From Aeromicrobium chenweiae (lineage in GTDB: Bacteria > Actinomycetota > Actinomycetes > Propionibacteriales > Nocardioidaceae), in assembly GCF_003065605.1 (NCBI RefSeq), contig NZ_CP026952.1, positions 682,001 to 746,000 of the forward strand: a stretch of 64,000 nucleotides of DNA. Reading direction: 5' to 3'. The notes under the pieces are model-generated. The model did not search any database and was not told where the DNA came from. It saw only the letters and a program-made list of their open reading frames with translations. Below are positions 28,112 through 37,205 of this stretch, in pieces. The position numbers and the translations under genes are program-made. Numbering within the stretch: the first letter of the stretch is position 1; each line of letters begins with the position of its first letter.

Positions 28112-29107
28112 TCAGGCGTTGCGCAGCAGACGCAGCACCTGGCGCTCGAGCGTCCGGCTCGTCGGGGCGCCGGGCGCGACGCGGCGGTGCTGGGCGCCCA
28201 CCGTGACGCCGTTCTCGAACTCGTCGACGACGCGCGGGTCCACGTAGGACGAGCGGGCGACGGCGGGCGTGTTGCCCAGGTGCTCCGACACCTCCCGCAT
28301 CGCGGCGGCGGCGGCCCGCTTGCGTGCGGTCGGTGAGGTCGCGGTCGAGCGGGCCAGGGCCAGCGCCGCGATCGTCGTGCCGCGCCACGTGCGGAAGTCC
28401 TTGGCCGTGTAGTCCGGCCCGAGCCGGTCCTTGATGTACGCGTTGACGTCGGCGGCGTCGAGCCACTTCCACTGCCGGCCGGTCTTGTACGCCAGCAGCC
28501 GGTCCCCGCCGCCGCGGCGTCGGCGCAGCTGCTCCAGCACCGCCTGCACCCGGTCGTCGCGGACGGTGACCTCGACCTGCTGGCCGGACTTGGCGGCGTA
28601 CGAGAACCCCAGGCCCCGCCCCTCGGGGTGCACGTGGTGCTTCTCCAGCGTGGTGAGGCCGAAGCTGCCGTTCTCCTCGACGTACCGGTCCGAGCCGATG
28701 CGGAACATGCCGAGGTCGAGCAGGCTGAACGCGGTCGCCGCGACCCGTTCGAGGGACATGTCGTCGCCGCCGAGGTCCCGCCTCGCGGCGGCCCGGTTCT
28801 TCAGCAGGGACGCGCCGAAGCCCTCCATGCGCGCGAACTTCTCCAGGTCACGCCGCTCACGCCAGTACGGGTGGTAGATGTACTGCCGCCGTCCCGCGTC
28901 GTCGGTGCCGACGGCCTGCAGGTGGCCGTTCTCGACCGAGCAGATCCACACCTCGGTCCAGGCCGGCGGGATCACCAGCTTCTTGCACCGCATGACCTGC
29001 TCGGGCTCGAGCGGGAGGCCGTCCTCGTCGAGGTAGCGGAACCCGCGTCCGTGGCGGACCCGCGACCAGCCGGGGGACTGTGGGGACGTGCGGCGAAGTC
29101 GGACCAT
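28112..29107 (-). CDS. DNA topoisomerase IB (poxvirus-like)
   Basis: A 331-residue enzyme that relaxes supercoils through a 3'-phosphotyrosyl intermediate. The N-terminal part starts GFRYLDEDGLPL and PPAWTEVWIC, as in bacterial TopIB. The catalytic domain has FRIGSDRYVEENGSFGLTTL, KDFRTWRGT and the nucleophile Tyr288 in SSYVDPRVVDEF. The family is present in many, but not all, actinobacteria and is unrelated to the essential TopA. It shares a 142-bp gap with the divergent regulator gene. Confidence 0.92.
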   Translation of the reverse strand: MVRLRRTSPQSPGWSRVRHGRGFRYLDEDGLPLEPEQVMRCKKLVIPPAWTEVWICSVENGHLQAVGTDDAGRRQYIYHPYWRERRDLEKFARMEGFGASLLKNRAAARRDLGGDDMSLERVAATAFSLLDLGMFRIGSDRYVEENGSFGLTTLEKHHVHPEGRGLGFSYAAKSGQQVEVTVRDDRVQAVLEQLRRRRGGGDRLLAYKTGRQWKWLDAADVNAYIKDRLGPDYTAKDFRTWRGTTIAALALARSTATSPTARKRAAAAAMREVSEHLGNTPAVARSSYVDPRVVDEFENGVTVGAQHRRVAPGAPTSRTLERQVLRLLRNA

Positions 29108-29195
29108 GGCGAACAGGCCTTACCCGTCGCGCGTCCCTCGAAACCGGGGTGGTTCCCGTCAGCGAGCGCCCCGTGGGCCCCCGCTGGGTGCCGGA

Positions 29196-29201
29196 TAGAC
29201 T
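29196..29201 (+). promoter_or_regulatory. -10 box of the TrmB/LuxR-type regulator gene
   Basis: TAGACT preceded by GGA, predicted +1 near 29208, which gives a leader of about 42 nt with a GGGGAA ribosome site directly upstream of the ATG at 29250. No good -35 is seen. Confidence 0.4.
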
Positions 29202-29249
29202 CCTGCTGCGGGCCGACAGGCCACCGGGAGCGACCGCCAAAGGGGAAGC

Positions 29250-30236
29250 ATGCGGGAGTCGATGCCGCTCGACTCCTCCGAGGAGGAGGTCTATCGGCTT
29301 CTCGTCGGGCTGGCCCAGGCGACCGTCGCTCAGCTGGCCGGCGTGTCGGGCATGTCCGTCGACGACGCGGACGACGTGCTGCGTCGCCTGCTCGCCAAGG
29401 GCCTGGTCGTCGCGCAGGAGCCTGGCCCGGTGTTCCGTGCGCTGCCTCCGGACGTGGCGCTCGGCGCGACGCTGCTGCGGCGCCAGGAGTCGTTGGACGC
29501 CGCCCGGGCGATGGTGGCGGCGCTCAGCGAGGAGTTCCGTGCCGGCGCGAGCCGGCACGACGCCCATCACGCGGTGGAGGTGGTCGTCGGGGCGGTTGCG
29601 CTGCGTGACCGACTGCGAGCGCTCCAGAACTCCGCCAAGGAGGAGATCCTGTGGTTCTGCCGCGCCAATCCGCTGGCGATGCAAGGATCGGACAACACCG
29701 AGGAGCTCGATGCGCTGCGTCGGGGTGTGCGATACCGCGCGATCTACGAGCGCTCGCTGCTGGAGCAGCCCGGCGAGCTCGACAGCGTCCTCGAGGGCAT
29801 CGGATGGGGCGAGGAGGCGCGGGTGTCGCCCGCGCTGCCTGTCCGGCTGGCGATCGTCGATCGACGGACGGCGATCTGCCCGCTGACGCACGACCAGGAA
29901 CGACACCTGGGAGTGCCGACCGCGGCGGTGATCGGCAGCGGGCAGCTGCTCGACGCCCTCCTCGACCTCTTCGAGGGGCACTGGGAGCGTGCCAGCGTGC
30001 TGCACGGCGACGGATGGACGGCAACGGACGAGACGGCTCCCGAGGCGACGATCGGCGCACCCGAGCGGCTGCTCCTGTCGTTGCTGGTCGCCGGCGTCCC
30101 GGACAAGTCGATCGTCACCCAGCTCGGCATCAGTCGGCGCACGGTGCAGCGACGGTTCGACCGCCTGATGGCTCTCGCGGGTGTCGACACCCGCACCGCG
30201 CTGGCCTACCAGGCAGCGCGGCGCGGGTGGCTGTGA
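29250..30236 (+). CDS. TrmB-like/LuxR C-terminal HTH transcriptional regulator
   Basis: A 328-residue cytoplasmic regulator. An N-terminal winged helix (about 10-60: EEEVYRLLVGLAQATVAQLAG, key pattern VYRLLV..A..T..QLA) resembles TrmB. A middle sensor domain of about 180 residues follows with no catalytic signature. A LuxR-type helix-turn-helix ends the protein (ERLLLSLLVAGVPDKSIVTQLGISRRTVQRRF), with QRR instead of the usual VKTHV recognition helix. This architecture is frequent in Nocardioidaceae and streptomycetes, often next to secreted subtilisins, as here. Ligand and targets unknown. Confidence 0.8.
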   Translation: MRESMPLDSSEEEVYRLLVGLAQATVAQLAGVSGMSVDDADDVLRRLLAKGLVVAQEPGPVFRALPPDVALGATLLRRQESLDAARAMVAALSEEFRAGASRHDAHHAVEVVVGAVALRDRLRALQNSAKEEILWFCRANPLAMQGSDNTEELDALRRGVRYRAIYERSLLEQPGELDSVLEGIGWGEEARVSPALPVRLAIVDRRTAICPLTHDQERHLGVPTAAVIGSGQLLDALLDLFEGHWERASVLHGDGWTATDETAPEATIGAPERLLLSLLVAGVPDKSIVTQLGISRRTVQRRFDRLMALAGVDTRTALAYQAARRGWL

Positions 30237-30239
30237 CCC

Positions 30240-33200
30240 TCAGTGGCGGTCGTACGCCCGGATGATCTCCTGGACGACCTTCGACGTGCCCTGCGTCGCG
30301 GTCACCCTCAGCGACACCGGCTTCGTGCCGATCGGCACCACCGCCGTGAAGCCGTTGCGCGTGGGAAGCACCAACAGCTTCTGCCACGTCCTGCCGTCGT
30401 CGGACGAGACCTGGACGACCAGCTTCGCGCCCTTCGCGACGGCCCCGGCCTGGTCGGTGACCCCGAGCTTGAGCGTGTGCAGCAACCAGCTCGCTCGACC
30501 ATGGCTGTCGGTCGGCACGGAGTAGTCGACCTGGAGGAGGGGGAGTGGCTCCGCTGCGGCTCCCGTGGGCCTGGCCGAGTGGAAGGACCACTCGGTGGAC
30601 GTCCGGGTGCCTCGCTTCCACTCGGGGTCGTCGCGGGTGACGTCCAGCGCGAGACGGTAGCTCGAGGGCTCGCGGCTGACGTCGAACGTCTGCTGCGTGC
30701 CCGCCCCCTCGGCGAGCAGCTTGTCGTCGCGGAAGAGCCGGGCGCGGCTGCTGGTCGCCTCGCCGACCGTGTAGTGCCCGTCGGCATCCATGAACTCGGG
30801 CACCTGGATCCTCATCACGTCGCCGCTGCGGGTCGAGGGCACGGCGGGGACGGCTGCCGGTCGGACGACCGGTCCGTACCAACGCTCCGTCGACGTCCCT
30901 GAGCGGTAGGTCCGCGGACGGTCGGTCATTCCGCCATTGACGACGGTCGTCCACGAGTCGTAGAAGTGCGACACCCGGTGGTTCCAGATCGAGTCCCCGG
31001 CAGAGACCCACTCGACCCGGCGACTGGGCGTCGCCACCGTGCGGCTGGCGTCGTTCCACGCGAACGTCATCCACGGCCGCCACCCGAAGCGCTGCTCGTC
31101 CGCCCACGGCGACGACCCGCCGTTGTCGACGTAGTCGGTGGTCACGCGGTGGCTGTTCTTGGCGGTGACGGTGTGCACGATCCGGTCCGGCACGGCGTCC
31201 TTCGAGACCTGCATGACGTCGTAGAGGTAGGGACTCTGCCGGCTGGTCTCCAGGACGATCTGCCGCTTCCCCGGGCGCCTGGCGTGGGCGAGCAGCTGGG
31301 CCCCGCCCTTGACCGTGGTCACCATCGCCGGGATCGGACCGCGGTCCCTCTCGGGGCGGAAGACCGTGCGGATGCCCGAGTCGGCCGGGCGGATGAGGAT
31401 GATGGCCTTCGCCCCGGCGTCGGCCGCGGCCCGCACCTGGTCCTGCTCGGCGTCCCGGTCGGGTGCCGGCACCACCGCGACCTTGCCGCGAACGCCTGCC
31501 ATGCCGCTCGCGGGCGCGACCAGCTCGAGACGTCGTGCCCCTGCGGTGACGGGTGACTCGGGAAGCAGGTTCGCCCGCGGCCTCTCGTCACTGCCGGCGA
31601 CGGTGATCAGCGCCGACGGCCGCACCAGCTGCCACCGGGAGGAGAACTCGAACGTGCCGGCATCGACCCGGTCGGTCGGTGTCACCCACGGCGTGGACTC
31701 CGCGAAGCTCATGACGCCGTGCTGGATGTCGCGACCGGTCGCGAAGACGCGGTGCGTGTACCAGCTGATGACCGCCTGCTGCTCGGACACCTCGGGGGTG
31801 CGGATCTCGATCGGGCGGGTCTTGCGGGCGTCCAGCACGACCGTCCGGTCGGACGTGACGTGCAGATCGGGCACGATGACGGTGCCCTTGCGCTCGTCCT
31901 GCTGGTCGCCACCGTCGATCACGGCCTGCACGATGTAGGTCCCCTCCTCGACCTGGACCTGACCGGCCTCACCAGGGTCCAGGTAGCCGAGGACGTCCGA
32001 GCCGGCCTGATCGCCGAGCACCGTGACCACTGGGACGCTGGTGTCCTTTCCGTCGTACCCGATGGCCTTGACCGTCAGGGTGTGGAGCGTGCCACGACGG
32101 ACCGCGCCAACGGCCGTCTGCGTGCTGACGCCGGACGGCGCGGTGGCGACGAGCGAGCCGCTCCACCTCCCACGCACCAGCTTGGTGCTGTCCAGGGTGA
32201 TGTCGACCTCGGCCGTGCCCCCGGCGGGGACCGTCACACGCGAAGGTGCGGAGAAGCCTTCACCGGCGCGGGAGTCGTCCAGGTTGCGGACCGAGAGGTC
32301 GAGATCGAGCGTGATGTCGTCGGAACCCTCGTTGCGGTACGTGACGGTGCGAGTCAGCGGGGTCGCGGTATCGTCCCGCAGCCCGAAGTCGGCCACGCCG
32401 GTCGCCGTGACCTGCTGGTCGACGGCCCGGGTGAGGTCGACCCGACCGGCGCCCTGCTCGTACACACCCAGTGCGGCGTTGGGGCGCGCGGTGCTGACGA
32501 GGGCGTCCTTCAGCTGCTGCCCGGTCCAGGCCGGGTGCTGCTGCGCCAGGAGAGCGGCCGCGCCGGCGACGTGCGGCGTGGCCATCGAGGTTCCGGACGA
32601 GGCCGTGTAGAGGGCATCGACCGGCTCGCCCATCGAGGTGCCCTGGGCTCGCGCCGCGACGATCGCGACACCCGGTGCGCTGATCTCGGGCTTGAGACCG
32701 CCGTCGACGCTGCGGGGCCCCCGGCTGGAGAACTCCGCGAGCGACTCGTCCCTGTCCACCGCCGCGACCGAGAGCGCGGAAGGGGCGGTGCTCGGCGTGG
32801 AGACGTCCTCGTCCCCACCGTCGTTGCCGGCCGCGACCACGAACAGGGTGCCGGACTCGGAGCTGATCTGGTCGAGGGCGAGGCTCAAGGGGTCCGTCCC
32901 GTCGGACGGTCCTCCGCCGAGGCTCATGTTGACGACCGCTGCGCCCTCGTCGGCGGCCCACTGCATGCCGGCGATGATCCCCGAGTCGTAGCCGGATCCG
33001 TCATCGCCCAGGACCTTGCCGACCAGCAGCGTGGTCTCCGGGGCGACGCCCCGGTACTTGCCATCCGCACCGGCGCCGGTGCTGGCGATGGTCGCGGCGA
33101 CGTGCGTGCCGTGGCCGAAGCGGTCAGCGGTGCCGGACTCGCTGTCGGTGAAGTCCTTGGCGGCCTTGACCTGACCGACGAGGTCGGGGTGGCTCGCGTC

Positions 33201-33941
33201 GACGCCGGTGTCGAGCACCGCGACCTCCACGCCCTTGCCGCGGTATCCCGCCTTCCAGGCGTCCGGGGCCCCGATCTGCGCGACGCTCCGGTCGAGCACG
33301 GCCTCGGCGCGACCGTCGAGCCACACGTGCGCGATGCCGCCGCTGAGCCGTCCGGTCGCTCCGGCGCCGGGCGTGCGCGCCACGGCCGAGGAGCCCGGGG
33401 TGAGGGCCTTCCAGACCGTGTCCAGGGCCTCGGTGTCGGCGTCGAGCGCGGCGCCGTCGAGGCTCGGCAGCGTCCGGGTGAGCTCCGTGCCCTCCACGGA
33501 CCGGTTCGCCGACCGGATGCCTGGATTCCAGGACACGATCAGGGGCAGCTCGTCGCGGTCGGCGTACCCGTCCTCGAGGAGGGTGGTGACGTCGAAGAGC
33601 TCCTTGTCCAGCACCCCTGACGAGAGGTACGGCACGGCGTCGCTCGGGTAGACCTGCAGGTCACCGTCGACCTCGAGGGTCTGGAACGTGACCTCCTCGC
33701 GCCCCGGTGCCGGCACGACCGTCGCGGCGCGGCGGCCCCCTCCGGCATCTGTCACGGTGACCACGTCGCCGGTCAGCAGCGTGACCCGCTGCGGCGTGGA
33801 GGCCATCGGCTGCTGGTGGGTGCCCGCGCCGCCGGCGGCACCTGCGGGCTGGGACGACTGGACGCCGAGTGCCATGAGCAGGGCCACGAGGGCTGCGAGG
33901 ACGACAGCGGGGCGTAGATGAGCGAGGCGGGTCGAGGGCAC
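30240..33941 (-). CDS. Secreted subtilisin-like S8 serine protease with PA domain
   Basis: A 1233-residue pre-pro-protease. A basic start and hydrophobic helix form the signal peptide, with likely cleavage near AGAAGG. A propeptide-like region (about 45-215) precedes the S8 domain, whose triad is Asp244 (VAVLDTGVD), His277 (GHGTHVAATIA) and Ser452 (GTSMATPHVAG). An insert at about 805-905 reads as a protease-associated (PA) domain, and the C-terminus is beta-rich without a sorting signal or membrane helix. AGGAG eight bases before GTG 33941 fixes the start. Likely role: extracellular protein degradation. Confidence 0.92.
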   Translation of the reverse strand: MPSTRLAHLRPAVVLAALVALLMALGVQSSQPAGAAGGAGTHQQPMASTPQRVTLLTGDVVTVTDAGGGRRAATVVPAPGREEVTFQTLEVDGDLQVYPSDAVPYLSSGVLDKELFDVTTLLEDGYADRDELPLIVSWNPGIRSANRSVEGTELTRTLPSLDGAALDADTEALDTVWKALTPGSSAVARTPGAGATGRLSGGIAHVWLDGRAEAVLDRSVAQIGAPDAWKAGYRGKGVEVAVLDTGVDASHPDLVGQVKAAKDFTDSESGTADRFGHGTHVAATIASTGAGADGKYRGVAPETTLLVGKVLGDDGSGYDSGIIAGMQWAADEGAAVVNMSLGGGPSDGTDPLSLALDQISSESGTLFVVAAGNDGGDEDVSTPSTAPSALSVAAVDRDESLAEFSSRGPRSVDGGLKPEISAPGVAIVAARAQGTSMGEPVDALYTASSGTSMATPHVAGAAALLAQQHPAWTGQQLKDALVSTARPNAALGVYEQGAGRVDLTRAVDQQVTATGVADFGLRDDTATPLTRTVTYRNEGSDDITLDLDLSVRNLDDSRAGEGFSAPSRVTVPAGGTAEVDITLDSTKLVRGRWSGSLVATAPSGVSTQTAVGAVRRGTLHTLTVKAIGYDGKDTSVPVVTVLGDQAGSDVLGYLDPGEAGQVQVEEGTYIVQAVIDGGDQQDERKGTVIVPDLHVTSDRTVVLDARKTRPIEIRTPEVSEQQAVISWYTHRVFATGRDIQHGVMSFAESTPWVTPTDRVDAGTFEFSSRWQLVRPSALITVAGSDERPRANLLPESPVTAGARRLELVAPASGMAGVRGKVAVVPAPDRDAEQDQVRAAADAGAKAIILIRPADSGIRTVFRPERDRGPIPAMVTTVKGGAQLLAHARRPGKRQIVLETSRQSPYLYDVMQVSKDAVPDRIVHTVTAKNSHRVTTDYVDNGGSSPWADEQRFGWRPWMTFAWNDASRTVATPSRRVEWVSAGDSIWNHRVSHFYDSWTTVVNGGMTDRPRTYRSGTSTERWYGPVVRPAAVPAVPSTRSGDVMRIQVPEFMDADGHYTVGEATSSRARLFRDDKLLAEGAGTQQTFDVSREPSSYRLALDVTRDDPEWKRGTRTSTEWSFHSARPTGAAAEPLPLLQVDYSVPTDSHGRASWLLHTLKLGVTDQAGAVAKGAKLVVQVSSDDGRTWQKLLVLPTRNGFTAVVPIGTKPVSLRVTATQGTSKVVQEIIRAYDRH

Positions 33942-33971
33942 GACGGATCTCCTGGATCGGGAAGTGGCAAC

Positions 33972-33995
33972 CGCCGAGCGTGAGGGGGCTCGGCG
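33972..33995 (-). terminator. Hairpin between tRNA-Arg and the protease gene
   Basis: CGCCGAGC (33972-33979) and GCTCGGCG (33988-33995) form an 8-bp stem with an 8-base loop. It lies 88 bp downstream of the tRNA, on the same strand, and 31 bp before the protease start. It could end the tRNA transcript or sit in the protease leader. Confidence 0.4.
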
Positions 33996-34082
33996 ATCGT
34001 CAGTCTGTCGCGCCCCACGCCCCGATGGGGGCCTGCGAGATGCCCGACGTGTGCCATGGCGCAACCGCGCCGCGCTGAGGGG

Positions 34083-34156
34083 TGCCCTCGACAGGAATCG
34101 AACCTGTGGCCTACCGCTTAGGAGGCGGTCGCTCTATCCGACTGAGCTACGAGGGC
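34083..34156 (-). tRNA. tRNA-Arg, anticodon CCT
   Basis: Read on the minus strand: acceptor GCCCTCG pairs with CGAGGGC, D-arm GCTCAGTCGGATAGAGC, anticodon stem ACCGC/GCGGT with loop CTCCTAA (anticodon CCT, reading AGG), T-arm CAGGTTCGATTCCTG. Discriminator A at 34083; the following bases are CCC, so CCA is not fully encoded. Confidence 0.95.
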
Positions 34157-34248
34157 GTGGGTGTCAGGCTATCGGGCCTTGCCGCGAGCACCTACGATCG
34201 GCCTGTGTGTTGTCGTCCCCAGCGTCCGTCGTGCCCGGAGCACGAGCG

Positions 34249-35196
34249 GTGAGGCGACTGCTCATCGGCCTCGCGAGCATCGTCGCCGTCGCGGGCGGTC
34301 TCGCGGCGTGCGGGGCACCTGCCGAGCCGCAGACGCCGTCCGAGCAGCAGTCCCGCTGCTCCACCGCGCGACCCCTGCCCGTCGGCGACTCGGAGCGGAC
34401 CATCGTCACCGGTGGCCGCGAGCGGTCGTACGTCCTCCACGTCCCACCGGGCTACCGGCCCACCGAGCGCACCCCGCTCGTGCTGATGTTCCACGGCCTG
34501 GGCGGCGATCCTCAGACGGTCCTGGAGTCCACCGAGATGGGCACGATGGCCGATCAGCACAACGCGATCCTGGCGGTGCCGCTGGGACGGGGCAAGCCCT
34601 CGCAGTGGCGGTTCCGGTCGCCCATCTCCAACCCGCGGTCCGACGTCGCCTTCGTCCGTCAGCTGGTCAAGCAGCTGAAGAAGGACGCCTGCGTCGACTC
34701 CTCACGCACGTACGCCGCGGGGTTCTCCAACGGCTCGGCCCTCACGTTGGCCCTGGCGTGCGACGCCTCGACCCAGTTCGCGGCGTACGCCGCGGTCTCC
34801 GGCCCCTACTACGAGCCGTGGTGCGGCAAGGCGCCGGCAGCGTCGATCATCTACTTCCACGGGACGGCCGACACGACGGTCCCGTACCGGGGCGCGAACA
34901 CGGTCATCGGCCATCTCCCGCCGGTCAACGACATCATGGCCAAGTGGGCCAAGCACGACCGCTGTCCCTCGGCGGGCACGAGGACCCGGGCGACGAGCGC
35001 CGTGCGCCACTTCTCGTGGGTGGGCTGCGAGGACGGCACCTCGGTCGACATCTTCGCGGTGGTCGGCGGGGTGCACGGCTGGCCCGGTGGCGGCCCGATG
35101 TCCCCGGGACGCACGTCGCGGACCAAGAACAGCCCGGTCGACGCGACGGCCCTGATCTGGAAGTTCTTCGCCCGGCATCCCGCGGGTGGACAATAG
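34249..35196 (+). CDS. Lipoprotein esterase, PHB-depolymerase/LpqC-like
   Basis: A 315-residue alpha/beta hydrolase. A lipoprotein signal (RRLLIGLASIVAVAGGLAAC) ends with the lipobox LAAC, lipidated Cys21, so it should sit on the outer membrane leaflet. PLVLMFHGLGG is the oxyanion strand, GFSNGSALTLAL the nucleophile elbow (GxSxG-type, with the Ser after F) and GVHGWPGGGP supplies the His; IIYFHGTADTTVPY holds the Asp. Homologues include LpqC and PHB-depolymerase family esterases, with ester substrates not predictable. A GTG at 34207 would add 14 residues before the signal and is an alternative start. Confidence 0.85.
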   Translation: MRRLLIGLASIVAVAGGLAACGAPAEPQTPSEQQSRCSTARPLPVGDSERTIVTGGRERSYVLHVPPGYRPTERTPLVLMFHGLGGDPQTVLESTEMGTMADQHNAILAVPLGRGKPSQWRFRSPISNPRSDVAFVRQLVKQLKKDACVDSSRTYAAGFSNGSALTLALACDASTQFAAYAAVSGPYYEPWCGKAPAASIIYFHGTADTTVPYRGANTVIGHLPPVNDIMAKWAKHDRCPSAGTRTRATSAVRHFSWVGCEDGTSVDIFAVVGGVHGWPGGGPMSPGRTSRTKNSPVDATALIWKFFARHPAGGQ

Positions 35197-35229
35197 GAGC
35201 ATGACGAACCTGCAGGTCGCGGTGCCGCG

Positions 35230-36006
35230 ATGACCAAGCCCATCGAGACCTGGCTGACCGACATGGACGGCGTGCTCGTCCACGAGGACAAGGCGATCCC
35301 GGGCGCCGCGGAGTTCATCGCGCGGCTGCGCGAGACCGGGAGCAAGTTCCTGGTCCTCACCAACAACTCGATCTTCACCCCGCGCGACCTGTGCGCCCGC
35401 CTGCGCGCGGTGGGCATCGACGTGCCGGAGTCGGCGATCTGGACGTCTGCCCTGTCGACCGCGAAGTTCCTCTCCGAGCAGCGCCCCGAGGGCACCGCGT
35501 ACGTCATCGGGGAGGCCGGCATGACCACCGCGCTGCACAACGTCGGCTACATCATGACCAGCAACGCGCCGGACTACGTCGTCCTCGGTGAGACCCGGAC
35601 GTACTCGTTCGAGGCCATCACGCGGGCGATCCAGCTCATCGGCGACGGCGCGCGGTTCATCGCGACCAACCCGGACGCCACCGGTCCCTCGCCGACCGGC
35701 CCGCTGCCCGCGACGGGGTCGGTCGCAGCGCTGATCACCAAGGCCACCGGGGTCGAGCCGTACTTCGTCGGCAAGCCCAACCCGCTCATGATGCGCAGCG
35801 CGCTCAACCAGATCGAGGCGCACTCCGAGTCGACGGTCATGATCGGCGACCGGATGGACACCGACGTGCTCTCCGGGCTCGAGGCGGGGCTGCGGACGTT
35901 CCTGGTGCTCACCGGGTCCACCCCGGCCAGCGCGGTCGACCGGTTCCCGTTCCGGCCGACCGAGGTCTTCTCCTCGATCGCCGACGTCGTGCCGCTCGTT
36001 GTCTGA
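35230..36006 (+). CDS. HAD-IIA family phosphatase (NagD/PGP-like)
   Basis: A 258-residue HAD hydrolase. Motif I is DMDGVL (Asp11 nucleophile, Asp13 acid/base), motif II TNNS, motif III/Lys KPNP and motif IV GDRMDTD. The C2a cap between motifs II and III gives NagD-type length. Substrates of relatives include UMP, 2-phosphoglycolate and p-nitrophenyl phosphate; which applies is unknown. No strong ribosome site precedes the ATG. A 10-codon open frame (ATG 35201) ends in the overlap ATGA at the start, so coupling is possible. Possibly in one transcript with the upstream esterase. Confidence 0.87.
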   Translation: MTKPIETWLTDMDGVLVHEDKAIPGAAEFIARLRETGSKFLVLTNNSIFTPRDLCARLRAVGIDVPESAIWTSALSTAKFLSEQRPEGTAYVIGEAGMTTALHNVGYIMTSNAPDYVVLGETRTYSFEAITRAIQLIGDGARFIATNPDATGPSPTGPLPATGSVAALITKATGVEPYFVGKPNPLMMRSALNQIEAHSESTVMIGDRMDTDVLSGLEAGLRTFLVLTGSTPASAVDRFPFRPTEVFSSIADVVPLVV

Positions 36007-36017
36007 CCACGACCACT

Positions 36018-36068
36018 TGTTACCTGCTGGTAACACCTCTCTCGTGAAGTTTGTTATCGTTTTGTAAT
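36018..36068 (+). promoter_or_regulatory. Inverted repeat and AT-rich promoter of the epimerase gene
   Basis: TGTTACC-TGCT-GGTAACA (36018-36035) is a perfect repeat with 7-bp arms. It is followed by an AT-rich tract with GTTATCG and TGTAAT at 36063-36068, a plausible -10, about 75 bp before the start. A dyad GGTGGGCCCACC follows at 36074-36085. The set suggests regulation by an unidentified dimeric factor. Confidence 0.45.
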
Positions 36069-36142
36069 CTCCTGGTGGGCCCACCGGCCCAGAGGGGGAC
36101 GTCCGGACGATCGTGTCGGGGCAACTCACCAGGGAGTGAAGC

Positions 36143-37045
36143 GTGAAGGTTTTCCTCACCGGTGCGAGTGGAGTGATGGGCCGATCGTCCATCGAGGCCT
36201 TGCACCAGGCAGGCCACGACGTGGTCGGGCTCGTCCGTACGGACGAGCACGCCGCACGGCTGGCCGCCACGGGCGCCCAGCCGTGGAAGGGCGACCTGTA
36301 CGACCGCCCGACGCTGACCGCCGGCATGAAGGGGTGCGACGCCGTCGCCAACCTCGCCACCAAGGTCCCGGTCGGCAGCAGCGCACTGCGACCCGGGTCG
36401 TTCAAGGCCATGGACCGCATCCGCCTCCACGGCTCCCGCGTCGTCGCCGACGCCGCCCGCCGGGCCGACGTCGGTCGCATCGTGCAGCAGAGCCTGAGCT
36501 TCATCTACGCCGACCACGGGGACGACTGGATCGACGAGCGCAGCGCCGTCGACGTGAGCCGGGCGAGCGAGCCGGTCGTCGTCGGCGAGGACAACGTGCG
36601 GGCGTTCGCCGACCAGGGCGGTGTGGCGATCAGCCTGCGCTTCGGCCTCATCACGGGGGAGGACGCCAACACCGCGTGGCTGTTCCGACGTGCCGCGGCG
36701 GGCCGCTCGATCGGCCTGGGCGAGGAGCTGTCGTGGATGCACGTCGTCCACCCGGACGACATCGGCACGGCGGTCGTCCACGCCCTCGTCGCGCCGGGGG
36801 GCCACTACAACGTCGGCTCCGAGCCGGTGCACCGCTGCGACTACGTCGACACGATCGCCCGCGCCGCCGGCCGCACCAGCGGTCGCTTCCTGCCGGGCTG
36901 GGTCCTGCGCGTCGGGGGGCAGCAGCTCGAGATCCTCACCCGCTCGCACCGCGTCAGCTCGCAGCTGTTCAGCGACCGCACTGGCTGGCAGCCCCGTCAC
37001 CCGCACCTCACCCCGGCCTGGTTCGATGAGCTCGTCGAAGCCTGA
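36143..37045 (+). CDS. NAD(P)-dependent epimerase/dehydratase (extended SDR)
   Basis: A 300-residue extended short-chain dehydrogenase. FLTGASGVMGRSS at residues 4-16 is the cofactor GxxGxxG loop. VQQSLSFIYADHGDDW occupies the place of the catalytic Ser and Tyr-XXX-Lys, but the canonical YxxxK is not obvious, so it may be an atypical member. Probably acts on a nucleotide sugar or a small carbonyl; substrate unknown. GGGAG precedes GTG 36143. A regulated-looking promoter lies upstream. The last 20 bp overlap a small-protein gene. Confidence 0.8.
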   Translation: MKVFLTGASGVMGRSSIEALHQAGHDVVGLVRTDEHAARLAATGAQPWKGDLYDRPTLTAGMKGCDAVANLATKVPVGSSALRPGSFKAMDRIRLHGSRVVADAARRADVGRIVQQSLSFIYADHGDDWIDERSAVDVSRASEPVVVGEDNVRAFADQGGVAISLRFGLITGEDANTAWLFRRAAAGRSIGLGEELSWMHVVHPDDIGTAVVHALVAPGGHYNVGSEPVHRCDYVDTIARAAGRTSGRFLPGWVLRVGGQQLEILTRSHRVSSQLFSDRTGWQPRHPHLTPAWFDELVEA

Positions 37046-37205
37046 CCGGGCCGAGCAGGAGCGCCGCCGCAGGGCCGCGGAGCTGCTCGGGGACCTGATG
37101 CCCAGCACGACGTCGGACGAGACCGACGAGGGCTGGGGCGAACGGGCGGCGGGCTCGCGCGACGAGGAGTACCTCCGCGACGTCCCGCCGCACCACGGCG
37201 GCTAG
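37026..37205 (+). CDS. Conserved small acidic protein
   Basis: A 59-residue hydrophilic protein: a charged helix (RAEQERRRRAAELLGDLMP) then an acidic tail ending DEEYLRDVPPHHGG. The ending W/YL(R)..PPHHG and the tract LMPSTTSDETDEGWGER match a small family I recall in many actinobacteria, always of unknown function. It begins 20 bp inside the end of the epimerase gene in another frame, so it is probably coupled. Its TAG shares the CTAG tetranucleotide with the stop of the convergent mscL. Confidence 0.72.
   Translation: MSSSKPDRAEQERRRRAAELLGDLMPSTTSDETDEGWGERAAGSRDEEYLRDVPPHHGG

Noticed and set aside
30240-34064. A start of the protease upstream of 33941
   Set aside because: It would put about 40 basic residues before the signal peptide, whereas GTG 33941 has an AGGAG site at proper distance.
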